From UBA2767 sp964194535 (GTDB lineage: Bacteria; Pseudomonadota; Alphaproteobacteria; Rhizobiales; Methyloligellaceae), in assembly GCA_964194535.1 (NCBI GenBank), contig CAXMMX010000144.1, positions 1 through 24,042 of the forward strand: DNA of 24,042 nucleotides. Reading direction: 5' to 3'. Positions within the stretch are counted from its first letter, which is position 1. Every line of letters starts with the position of its first letter. A model generated the notes under the pieces. That model saw only the letters and a program-made list of their open reading frames with translations, searched no databases and was not told the origin of the DNA. The position numbers were made by a program, and so were the translations under genes. This document shows positions 16,892 through 23,469 of this stretch, one piece after another.

Positions 16892-17317
16892 TATCTCGTC
16901 CTCGCCTTCAACAATCAGGCTTTCCAGAATGGCGGTGCGGGTGTAGCCGCGCGCATCGTAAAACCTGGCGGCGCGATGATTAAAGGCGGAGACGCAAACC
17001 CACAGGTTGCGGTAAGTGCTGCTGGCCTCGGTTTCAAACCAGTCCATCACCACAGTGCCAATGCCGGTGTTCTGCTTGCCGGGCACGATCCCGAGGAAAT
17101 TCAGATAGGCCCCATGCAGCCAGGGCGAACTGACGGCCACCGCTCCTACCAGTTCATCGCAGTGACGGATCAAATAGCGTGATGCACCCGGCACCTTTCC
17201 GGCGAGGAAAGTCTCCAGACGTTCTGCCGGCCAATCCACCTTTTTCCATGGATCGATGCTGGAAAAAATCAGCCCCAGTTTCCGAGCGGCTTGCGCGGAT
17301 ATCGGCTCCAGACGCAC
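16871..17317 (-). CDS. GNAT-family N-acetyltransferase (possibly longer N-terminus)
   Basis: A 148-residue protein with the GNAT acetyl-CoA fold: strand 4 AYLNFLGIVPGKQNTGIGTVVMDWFE (about 70-95), with the Q/G-x-x-G-x-G pyrophosphate loop GKQNTGIG, then LWVCVSAFNHRAARFYDARGYTRTA (about 104-128), the usual motif B. Substrate unknown. The only in-frame start is GTG at 17317, which lies on the edge of a nine-G run. A second frame begins with GTG 17360, overlaps the deacetylase stop as GTGA, and runs into the G tract; one G fewer would fuse it to this frame, adding about 14 residues. The 3' end forms half of a strong terminator. Confidence 0.85.
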   Translation of the reverse strand: MRLEPISAQAARKLGLIFSSIDPWKKVDWPAERLETFLAGKVPGASRYLIRHCDELVGAVAVSSPWLHGAYLNFLGIVPGKQNTGIGTVVMDWFETEASSTYRNLWVCVSAFNHRAARFYDARGYTRTAILESLIVEGEDEILLRKRL

Positions 17318-17325
17318 CCCCCCCC
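17317..17325. repeat. Nine-base C (minus: G) homopolymer at GNAT start
   Basis: Nine consecutive C on the plus strand. On the minus strand it provides both a possible SD and the first base of the GTG start codon. Its length makes it prone to slippage, in the cell or in sequencing. Confidence 0.9.
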
Positions 17326-17356
17326 TTCGGCCCGATCCTGATTGAGCACATAGGTG

Positions 17357-18400
17357 TCACTGCTGAAAGGGATTCCAGTCACTGCCGGTCCTTTTTGCGC
17401 GACCTGAACGACGCCGTGCGATCTGCAGCCAGCGCCCCGCAGGGGTCCACTTTTCTGTGTCGCCGACAAACTGGTCGTAACACCGGGACACGATTTCCGG
17501 AGTGCCAGCCTCCAGAAGCTCGCTGACGGTTACGAACTTATAGCCCTTCTTTTTCAAAGCCGGCATGAATATTGGGAGTGCAGCCGCGGTGTTCCAGCCG
17601 CGACCATTGGCATGCCCCAGTATGATGGAACCTGGGCGCGCACTCCGCATAACGCGGCTTGCAATGGCTCGTGCTGAGCGGCCTGGCGAGGGGTCTCCGG
17701 TTGCTACGTCCCATTGGATGGCCACAAGCCCGGCCTCCGCAACTGCCTCCAGTGCCGGGGCATTACAAGTTCCGTATGGAAAGCGCAGCAATGTCATTCG
17801 TTCAGGCGTTTGGGACTTTGCCGCATTTGCGTCAACTCGGCACTGTCGCTTTACCAGCCGGGCCCTGATTTCTTCATAGGCAGCTTGAGAAAATTCAGCT
17901 TCTTGGTGAAGGCGTTTGCCTGAAAGGGACTTGAAATCTGAGTGCCGCCAGCCGTGATTGGCGATCTCGAAAAGCGGATCGGCAATAATCTGCTGAGCGC
18001 GCTCGGAGTGCGTCAGCAGCCATTTTCCACCAGCGAAGAATGTCGCTTTAATTCCATTCTCGCGCAGATAGTCGATGATGCGTCCGTCATATCCCGCGAT
18101 CTCGTGAGCCGCTTCGCAAAGATCGAAAGTCAGGGCGACGAGTTTTTTGCCATCCGGCAATGTAACGCGGCGGATTACACCTCGCAGTTCGGACGAAATG
18201 GCTGCAAAAGGAGCAAGCGTGCGCCGGGGCGGAGGGATGCCCGCGACGCGAGCACCAACGCGCGGGGCAATTTCACCTGCTGTGCCGCGTTGCTGTTCCG
18301 GTGTCCAGCAAATGGGCGCCTGATTTGTACCGGTTGTCTGTGCGTGGGCCTTTGCGGTTGCGGCAACTAAGATCACTGCGATGAGAATTAGAACGCGCAT
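17357..18400 (-). CDS. Secreted polysaccharide deacetylase (NodB domain), variant active site
   Basis: A 347-residue CE4-type deacetylase of unknown glycan. It has a signal peptide at 1-20 (hydrophobic core, AHA cleavage site before Gln21), then a NodB domain at about 80-300. Motif 1 is TFDLCE (91-96) rather than TFDDG, so Asp93 remains but the usual metal Asp is Leu. Motif 2 HGWRH (149-153) keeps both His, motif 3 is RFPYG, and the later motifs are GDPSPG and IILGHANGRG. The extreme C-terminus is basic. The ATG at 18400 has GGAG seven bases upstream. It is probably co-transcribed with the GNAT gene 40 bp downstream. Confidence 0.9.
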   Translation of the reverse strand: MRVLILIAVILVAATAKAHAQTTGTNQAPICWTPEQQRGTAGEIAPRVGARVAGIPPPRRTLAPFAAISSELRGVIRRVTLPDGKKLVALTFDLCEAAHEIAGYDGRIIDYLRENGIKATFFAGGKWLLTHSERAQQIIADPLFEIANHGWRHSDFKSLSGKRLHQEAEFSQAAYEEIRARLVKRQCRVDANAAKSQTPERMTLLRFPYGTCNAPALEAVAEAGLVAIQWDVATGDPSPGRSARAIASRVMRSARPGSIILGHANGRGWNTAAALPIFMPALKKKGYKFVTVSELLEAGTPEIVSRCYDQFVGDTEKWTPAGRWLQIARRRSGRAKRTGSDWNPFQQ

Positions 18401-18504
18401 GCTCAACTCCAACTGATACACAGGCGCGGCAAAAATGCATTATCAGTGAAAACCGATTGTGCGAGAAGCGTTTTATAGGCCGCTCCGGTGAGCAGACCCC
18501 TATC

Positions 18505-19890
18505 CTAGACGGGCACCCGGATGGTTGCCTGCAGGCCGCCCATCTTGCTGTCCTTGAGGATAATATTGCCGCCGTGGCTGCGCACGATGTCGCGGGCGAT
18601 AGAGAGCCCCAGGCCGGTATTGATCCCGGTATCCTGCCCTCGCGCATCGTCCAGCCGGTAGAAGGGGCGGAACACCTCTTCATGTTCTTCCTCCGGGATG
18701 CCGGGTCCGTCGTCGTCTATGCGCAGCGTCAGCCATTGTTTGGTCCTGGTGGCATCAATCGTGACGTGGCTGGAGAAGCGCACCGCGTTGGAAACCACAT
18801 TGGTTACAGCCCGTTTGAAGGCGTGACACCTCAGCGGCACGACAATGGCGTCGCCGGGAAGTTTCAGTATAATTTCGCAGTTCTCCCGGCTGGTTTGTTT
18901 GCGGATTTCCTGTAGCAGACGGCGAATATTGACCTGTGAGCTTTCCTCGCTCAAATCGCCTTGGGCAAACGCCATATAGTCTTCCAGCATGGCCTGCATC
19001 TCATCGACATCAGCGAGCATTTCCTTGGCTTCTTCAGACTCGCCGAACATTGCCAGTTGCAGCTTGAAGCGGGTGAGGATGGTGCGAAGATCATGGCTCA
19101 CGCCTGCCAGAATGGTTGTGCGCTGTTCCATTTGCCGCTCGATGCGGTTGCGCATTTCCATGAAGGAAATTGCTGCCTGGCGGACTTCACGCGCACCGCG
19201 TGGCCGGAAATCTTCAGGCGCCGACTGACCCTTGCCGAAGCGTTCGGCTGCCTGGGCGAGACGCAGGATCGGCTTGATCTGGTTGCGCAGGAACAGGATT
19301 GCGACAGTGAGCAGCACCAGCGACGTGCCGACCATCCACAGCAGGAAAATGTGGGTGTTGGAGGCGTAGGTCTGGCTGCGGCGCGCCAGCACGCGGAACA
19401 CCGCCTTCTTGAGCTGGATGCGCACTTCCACAAGCTGAGAGCGCCCGACCGTATCAATCCAGAACGGCTTGCCAATCTGCTTGCGGATCTTGTCGCTCAA
19501 GGTGCGGTCAAGCAAACTGAAGAAAGGCTTGGGCCGGGCGGGGGGTAAATCCTGAGGCGGGAGAATCTGTATCGAAAGGTTCAGATCGTCCCGCGCCATC
19601 TTGATCAGCTTTTCGTATTTGTCGTCATGGGGGTAGGCTTCATAAACGCTCAGCAGCATCGAAATATCGCGTGTCGTGGCGTCCGACAGGCGGCGGGTAA
19701 CGGTCTGCCAGTGACGCTCCATGAAGACAAAAGCGACAACGGACTGCAACAGAACGACTGGCGCAATGATGATAATGAGCGCACGGGCATACAAGCCTTT
19801 GGGGAGAATATTGGACAGCAAACCAAGCGCACGCCGTATCAGTGACATGCCTTTGGTTCTTCGCTCTGAGCTATTTAGGAGTGCGACCAT
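18505..19890 (-). CDS. Two-component sensor histidine kinase
   Basis: A 461-residue inner-membrane kinase. TM1 is at about 36-56, a periplasmic sensor region at 57-178, TM2 at about 180-201, HAMP at about 202-254, and the HisKA box AGVSHDLRTILTRF has phospho-His266. Ile replaces the usual Pro in 'RTPLTR', a variant I associate with alphaproteobacterial EnvZ-like kinases. The HATPase_c domain follows with an N box (NVVSNAVRFS), G1 (DDDGPGIPEE) and G2 (TGLGLSIARDIV). The ATG at 19890 shares its A with the response-regulator stop (TAATG), so the two are coupled and should be cognate partners. A start at 19848 is possible. Confidence 0.95.
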   Translation of the reverse strand: MVALLNSSERRTKGMSLIRRALGLLSNILPKGLYARALIIIIAPVVLLQSVVAFVFMERHWQTVTRRLSDATTRDISMLLSVYEAYPHDDKYEKLIKMARDDLNLSIQILPPQDLPPARPKPFFSLLDRTLSDKIRKQIGKPFWIDTVGRSQLVEVRIQLKKAVFRVLARRSQTYASNTHIFLLWMVGTSLVLLTVAILFLRNQIKPILRLAQAAERFGKGQSAPEDFRPRGAREVRQAAISFMEMRNRIERQMEQRTTILAGVSHDLRTILTRFKLQLAMFGESEEAKEMLADVDEMQAMLEDYMAFAQGDLSEESSQVNIRRLLQEIRKQTSRENCEIILKLPGDAIVVPLRCHAFKRAVTNVVSNAVRFSSHVTIDATRTKQWLTLRIDDDGPGIPEEEHEEVFRPFYRLDDARGQDTGINTGLGLSIARDIVRSHGGNIILKDSKMGGLQATIRVPV

Positions 19891-20585
19891 TATTCCGCGT
19901 ACAGGATGTAGCCTTTGCCCCGGACAGTTTGAAGATAGACCGGATTGCCCGGGTCTGCCTCGATTTTCTGCCGTAAGCGATTAATTTGAACATCGACGGC
20001 GCGTTCCGAGCCGCCTGTTCCTTCTTTTGCCAGGTCCATTCTGGATATCGGCGTGCCCGGCCGTTCGGCGAACTGGCGCAACAGATCGCGTTCGCGCTCC
20101 GTCAGCCGGATGCTCCCACTCTTCCGTTTCAACTCACCGCGCCCGATATGGAAGGTGAAGTCTCCCATACGGATGGTGTCCTGCGCGCCAAGAGTGCGTT
20201 TGCGCCGGCTCAGGATATTGCGCAGCCTGAGCAGCAGTTCGCGAGGTTCAAAGGGCTTGGCCAGATAGTCATCCACGCCAATCTCCAACCCCTTGATGCG
20301 GAAATCGGGTTCCGCGCGCGCGGTGAGCATCAGGATTGGAATGTCGTGATTCTTGAGCAGGTCCTCAGCCAGCTCGAAGCCGGATTCGCCCGGCATCATC
20401 ACATCGAGAACCAGAAGATCGAAGGACAGGCCGCGCATATTGGCGCGTGCCGAGGCGGCATTATCGGCGGTCGTTACACGAAACTTGTTATCCTCGAGAA
20501 AGCGCGCCAGGAGATCGCGGATGCGCTGGTCATCGTCAACCACCAGAATGTGCGGGACGTTATCCGCCAGTGTCATGTTGTTCAT
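19890..20585 (-). CDS. petR: OmpR-family response regulator, PetR-like
   Basis: A 231-residue regulator. The receiver domain (about 12-125) has the acidic pocket DDD (17-19), phospho-acceptor Asp61 (LVLDVMMPG), Thr88 and Lys110. The winged-helix effector (about 140-230) has RLTERERDLLRQFAERPG, VDVQINRLRQKIE and TVRGKGYIL. The pairing with an upstream MarR gene, overlapping by four bases (ATGA), is the Rhodobacter petP-petR arrangement, where these regulators are needed for cytochrome bc1 expression. The kinase gene follows directly. The name rests on context and family resemblance. Confidence 0.88.
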   Translation of the reverse strand: MNNMTLADNVPHILVVDDDQRIRDLLARFLEDNKFRVTTADNAASARANMRGLSFDLLVLDVMMPGESGFELAEDLLKNHDIPILMLTARAEPDFRIKGLEIGVDDYLAKPFEPRELLLRLRNILSRRKRTLGAQDTIRMGDFTFHIGRGELKRKSGSIRLTERERDLLRQFAERPGTPISRMDLAKEGTGGSERAVDVQINRLRQKIEADPGNPVYLQTVRGKGYILYAE

Positions 20586-21184
20586 TGCGTTGGCTCGCGC
20601 AGTTGTAACGGCTTGGTGCTTTCGCTTGTGTGCGGTTCGCCCGATTCCAGCAATCGGGTTACGTACTCGCGATCCGCTTCGCGGATCATCTGATGCAGGA
20701 ATGTCTCAATACAAGCCTGCGCCTGGCTGCCACTGGCCTCAACAGCCCGCGCAATGCGTTTGATCTGCGGCGCGGAAAGCTGTTCGGCAAGTTCGCGCCC
20801 GCGCGTGGTCGGGTAAAGCAGCCGTTCCCGGCGGTCGGTCTTGCCAGCTTCCTGGACCACAAAGCCCTCATCGACCAGTTGCTTCAGGACCCGCCCCAGG
20901 CTTTGCTTGGTGATCTTCAATATCTCAAGCAGGTCAGCCACCCGCATGCCAGGGTGGCGGTTGACGAAATGCAGCACCCTGTGGTGCGCACGGCCAAACC
21001 CGAAATCATCCAGAATCTTGTCGGGCTCGCGTGTGAAGTCCCGGTAGGCGAAAAACAGCAATTCAACCAGGTCGAGAAGCGCCGGATCATGGGCCATCTG
21101 TGGGTGTGGACCCGCCTGCGGGGATGCCGCGTCGGATACCGTTTCAGCGCTGGAGCGCCTGATCTGTTCATTTATGTCAGTCAT
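20582..21184 (-). CDS. petP: MarR-family regulator, PetP-like
   Basis: A 200-residue protein. An unconserved, polar N-terminal 35 residues precede a MarR winged-helix domain at about 40-170: VELLFFAYRDFTREPDKILDDFGFGRAHHRVLHFVNRHPGMRV, recognition helix ITKQSLGRVLKQLVDEG and wing DRRERL. It is the first gene of a three-gene operon with petR-like and kinase genes, all overlapping by one to four bases. In Rhodobacter capsulatus, PetP together with PetR controls respiratory and photosynthetic gene expression. An internal ATG at 21097 could be the real start, because the first 30 residues are low in homology-like content. Confidence 0.82.
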   Translation of the reverse strand: MTDINEQIRRSSAETVSDAASPQAGPHPQMAHDPALLDLVELLFFAYRDFTREPDKILDDFGFGRAHHRVLHFVNRHPGMRVADLLEILKITKQSLGRVLKQLVDEGFVVQEAGKTDRRERLLYPTTRGRELAEQLSAPQIKRIARAVEASGSQAQACIETFLHQMIREADREYVTRLLESGEPHTSESTKPLQLREPTQ

Positions 21185-21445
21185 GTTGACTTATTATTAG
21201 CTGATTGTTACTGATAGTGAAACCCAAGTGATCTGTTTCTTATGTTCCGGAATTTCCGCAAAAACATGTTCGAGCCCGACGAATATCCGATTAGAGCATG
21301 CTATCGGGCCGTTGACTCGCACCTCTTGGAGAGCAAGTGATATGTCATCACTTTCCATAATTCTGTTTTTGTTTATTAATTAATAAGTTAGACGAATTCA
21401 GAGTGGCTCGGTTTGCAGATTTTTAGCTTGGTTTGCAGATTTGGT
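21185..21445. other. AT-rich spacer at the edge of the mobile region
   Basis: About 260 bp between petP and the integrase end. It holds the petP promoter region (21185-21300), then an AT-rich stretch with a perfect 14-bp palindrome TTATTAATTAATAA at 21373-21386, and a 13-bp direct repeat close to the integrase stop. No tRNA gene is visible. This is the likely place of one attachment site, but without the other end it cannot be defined. Confidence 0.5.
21410..21442. repeat. 13-bp direct repeat next to the integrase 3' end
   Basis: GGTTTGCAGATTT occurs at 21410-21422 and 21430-21442, a 20-bp period, two helical turns. It ends four bases before the integrase stop codon. It may be integrase binding sites or part of an attachment site. 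Confidence 0.7.
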
Positions 21446-22507
21446 TCACCTGCTGTTCTTCCCCATACGCCGGATTGCGGCATGAACGATGGCTGCCCTG
21501 TCCACATATTTGCGCCGGATCGAGGCTACGTCTCTTGTCTTCCATGCGACGGTTTCAGCTATATCGCGATCATCAAATCCGGCGTTGATAAGCTCAAGCA
21601 CAAAAGTCCCTCTGAAATCGTGAATTCGCTTGGAAGCTCCCGCCTGATTACGGTGCTTAGGGAAAGCCTTTGCCCGGTACAAATCGAAAGCCTTTGAGAA
21701 TGCCATCGGCGTCCACGGCAAGCCCTTATGATTAAATAGGATGGTGGTTGCTGTGACGCCTTTCTCGATACGATACGCTTGTATTGTTTCCAGCAAACGT
21801 CTCAAGTCCGCCACCACGGGGATCACAGCCTCAACTCGCTTGCCAGACTTAGACGTAAACCAGGCCAGATGATCACCATGGTCGGCGTTGAGATCAATGG
21901 TCACGATGTCGGTCCTACGCAAACCCGTTAATCTTGCGAACTGGATTGCAAAAGATATGTGGATAGGGCTGACATTGCAGAAGGACTCAATCTCTCCCGG
22001 CTCCCAGATAATTTTTGCTCTGTCTGATTTGTAGATATTGGCGATGCCTTGGGCGTGGTTGGCTGGCAGTTTGCCCCTATCATATCCGAACTGAAGGACA
22101 ATCTTTAACAGGCTCAATCTGTAGTCGGCCTGTCGTGGGGATGACCGAGCAATGCCTTCATGCCATCTAGTAAACTGGCCTCTTATGCGTCCGTCCGAAA
22201 GAACATCGAGGTTGGCAGAACCAAACTTTTCATCCACCGCGTCTAGGTTCATCTTGTAACTTGTGCGAGTGGCGTTCGCTAGTTTTGTGAAGGCTGGAGA
22301 TCGTTTGTATTCGTCAATCAGCCCCGACAAATTATCTTCAAACGCTGGCTCTGATTTCCACGACTCAAGATAGGATTTAGAGAACTCCGGTGTTCCTGCT
22401 TCACCGTGTATCCGGCTCCCGGTTTTGCGGTTGTAGTGGTAGGTTTTGACTGAGCCGTCAGCAAGCGTCTTATACACTATGTTAATGTGCTTCACCCTGA
22501 TCCTCAT
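21446..22507 (-). CDS. Tyrosine-type site-specific recombinase (integrase)
   Basis: A 353-residue phage- or island-type integrase. The N-terminal part (about 55-150) is the SAM-like core-binding domain; the catalytic domain has Arg197 (ARLTGLRRTD), a Lys at about 220-223 (TSKSGKRVEAVIP), H296 and R299 (HDFRG), W322 in place of the later His, and nucleophile Tyr334 (IRRKYVDRA). All essential residues appear present, so it is probably active. The ATG at 22507 is chosen over upstream codons because GGAGGG lies nine bases before it. It overlaps the HTH gene by 26 bp, a common xis-int layout. The lower GC and codon style differ from the left part of the window. Confidence 0.94.
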   Translation of the reverse strand: MRIRVKHINIVYKTLADGSVKTYHYNRKTGSRIHGEAGTPEFSKSYLESWKSEPAFEDNLSGLIDEYKRSPAFTKLANATRTSYKMNLDAVDEKFGSANLDVLSDGRIRGQFTRWHEGIARSSPRQADYRLSLLKIVLQFGYDRGKLPANHAQGIANIYKSDRAKIIWEPGEIESFCNVSPIHISFAIQFARLTGLRRTDIVTIDLNADHGDHLAWFTSKSGKRVEAVIPVVADLRRLLETIQAYRIEKGVTATTILFNHKGLPWTPMAFSKAFDLYRAKAFPKHRNQAGASKRIHDFRGTFVLELINAGFDDRDIAETVAWKTRDVASIRRKYVDRAAIVHAAIRRMGKNSR

Positions 22508-22721
22508 CTTGCTCTGCCCTCCACTGATCATATGGCGTGAGGCCATGTTGATTCAGGGCGGACAGTTTGTCTAGCCGGTTGTGTATTGCTTTCATATCCC
22601 ACCGCCTTGTGCCGTTGAGGGGCGGGGGCAGAATCCCTTTTTGCACCCAATCATCAAAGGTGCGCGGCTTGAGGCCCAATTCCCCGGCTGCTCCCTCTCT
22701 GGTTTGGATGCGATGGCTCAT
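22482..22721 (-). CDS. Small HTH DNA-binding protein, excisionase-like
   Basis: A 79-residue protein. Residues 8-45 look like a winged or MerR/AlpA-type helix-turn-helix (GELGLKPRTFDDWVQKGILP then a NGTRRWD wing), the usual form of recombination directionality factors. The C-terminal 25 residues are polar. SD AAGGA lies about 11 bases before ATG 22721. It overlaps the integrase start, suggesting coupled expression. Its promoter must lie in the short gap after the last repeat hairpin, or transcription must pass through the repeat array. Confidence 0.78.
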   Translation of the reverse strand: MSHRIQTREGAAGELGLKPRTFDDWVQKGILPPPLNGTRRWDMKAIHNRLDKLSALNQHGLTPYDQWRAEQDEDQGEAH

Positions 22722-22754
22722 TGTGTGCGTGTCCTTAATTCACTAGCTGAAATG

Positions 22755-22779
22755 AAAAAGGGCCAGCGCAATGCTGACC
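22755..22779 (-). terminator. Terminator-like hairpin 1
   Basis: On the minus strand GGTCAGC pairs with GCTGGCC (one G-U) around a five-base loop, then CTTTTT. It lies 33 bp before the excisionase start. Confidence 0.6.
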
Positions 22780-22901
22780 CCGTGCTATACTCAGCCCAAG
22801 TGCCCAGTGTCAGCCCTTCCCGGTTTAATGCTGAGCATGGCGGGGGCTCCTGTTTCATTCCGCCCGGAGGGAACGGTGAGCGCCCGCACCTATCCCCGCA
22901 G
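22755..22901 (-). ncRNA. Repeat unit A (predicted structured RNA)
   Basis: On the minus strand, outer hairpin arms GCGGGCGCT (22887-22879) and AGCCCCCGC (22848-22840) pair with one mismatch. The inner hairpin GCTCAG (22836-22831) pairs with CTGGGC (22807-22802) through one G-U. The conserved block and the terminator-like hairpin follow. It is the unit closest to the excisionase gene. Confidence 0.5.
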
Positions 22902-22926
22902 AAAAGAGGCCAGCGCAATGCTGACC
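22901..22926 (-). terminator. Terminator-like hairpin 2
   Basis: Same stem and loop as hairpin 1, followed on the minus strand by CTCTTTTC; 147 bp upstream of hairpin 1. Confidence 0.6.
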
Positions 22927-23048
22927 CCTGTATGCTATGCTCAGCCCAAGTGCCCGGCATTGGCAACCGGTGTTATGCTGGGCATGGCGGGCGCTTGCTT
23001 TTAGCTACCTCAAAGGCACAGTGAGTGCCCGCATCCTTTCCCCCATAA
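22902..23048 (-). ncRNA. Repeat unit B (predicted structured RNA)
   Basis: On the minus strand, outer arms GCGGGCACT (23032-23024) and AGCGCCCGC (22995-22987) pair with one mismatch. The inner arms GCCCAGCAT (22983-22975) and ATGCCGGGC (22960-22952) give eight of nine pairs; the inner stem differs from units A and C but still pairs. Confidence 0.5.
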
Positions 23049-23073
23049 AAAAGAGGCCAGCGCAATGCTGACC
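23047..23073 (-). terminator. Terminator-like hairpin 3
   Basis: Same stem and loop, followed on the minus strand by CTCTTTTTT, the best U-tract of the four. Confidence 0.65.
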
Positions 23074-23200
23074 CTTCGTGTGCTATGCTCAGCCCAAGTG
23101 CCCGGTGATGATACTCCCCTCAGAGCAACTGATACCGGGCATGGCGGGCGCTTATCTTTCCCCAGCCCGGATTTGGTGAGCGTCCGCACTTCTCCTCCGT
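23049..23200 (-). ncRNA. Repeat unit C (predicted structured RNA)
   Basis: On the minus strand, outer arms GCGGACGCT (23187-23179) and AGCGCCCGC (23152-23144) pair with one mismatch. The inner arms GCCCGGT (23140-23134) and ACCGGGC (23106-23100) pair perfectly around a 27-base loop. It has the best U-run after its terminal hairpin (CTCTTTTTT). Confidence 0.5.
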
Positions 23201-23360
23201 TAGCTCAGCGTTAGGCTTTCCAAGGCATCATTTGTGCAAGTACCAGGCATGGTCTTCTCTTTATGGATTAGACCTGGGTACTCAAAGGGCGCTCCCGGTT
23301 CACCCTGTTATCCTTCCTTCATGGTCGAGGCGGTGAGCGCCCACACCCTTTCCCACATAA
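23201..23360 (-). repeat. Degenerate repeat unit D lacking the terminal hairpin
   Basis: It keeps the first hairpin: GGGCGCTC (23342-23335, minus) pairs perfectly with GAGCGCCC (23294-23287). The second hairpin has a wholly different sequence: AGTACC (23239-23244) with GGTACT (23277-23282), and GGTCT (23251-23255) with AGACC (23270-23274). The conserved GGGCTGAG block and terminal hairpin are missing, which explains the 312-bp step. Confidence 0.5.
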
Positions 23361-23385
23361 GAAAGAGGCCAGCGCAATGCTGACC
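23361..23385 (-). terminator. Terminator-like hairpin 4
   Basis: Same stem and loop, followed on the minus strand by CTCTTTC. No recognisable rest-of-unit precedes it on its upstream side (23386-23469), so it may be the truncated outer end of the array or the terminator of the small membrane protein gene. Confidence 0.55.
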
Positions 23386-23469
23386 GCAGGGCCATCCTGC
23401 GTCAACGCCTGAACGGCAGCGCGTGTGGCGTGAAGGGTAAACTCGTTCAGCTCTTGCTGGGGGTGATGT

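Larger units (their letters stand above)
22755..23385 (-). repeat. Array of structured repeat units upstream of xis-int (novel RNA-like array)
   Basis: A roughly 630-bp non-coding block. The hairpin GGCCAGCGCAATGCTGACC (plus strand) recurs at 22761, 22908, 23055 and 23367. The first three are exactly 147 bp apart; the last step is 312 bp because a degenerate unit lies between. On the minus strand each good unit has two variable-loop hairpins, a conserved block (GGGCACTTGGGCTGAG plus ATAGCA), then the conserved hairpin and a U-rich run. Stem arms differ between units but keep pairing, while loops differ freely. This suggests RNA function. It is not a CRISPR: units are long and the conserved parts are not simple direct repeats. 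I know of no named family that fits. Confidence 0.8.

Noticed and set aside
21160..21220. Second MarR operator upstream of petP
   Set aside because: The AT-rich stretch near the start gives only about half matching positions when tested as a palindrome, unlike the marR-emrAB site.
21185..21445. tRNA gene as integration target
   Set aside because: No cloverleaf, anticodon arm or TpsiC-like sequence is visible on either strand.
22581..23024. Plus-strand frame across xis and the repeat units
   Set aside because: It reads through repeated hairpins and the antisense of the HTH gene; translated repeats (QRNADP...YSAQVP) are simply the non-coding repeat.
22755..23385. CRISPR array
   Set aside because: Units are about 147 bp with several conserved blocks and internal stems; no 25-40 bp repeat alternating with uniform spacers and no cas genes.
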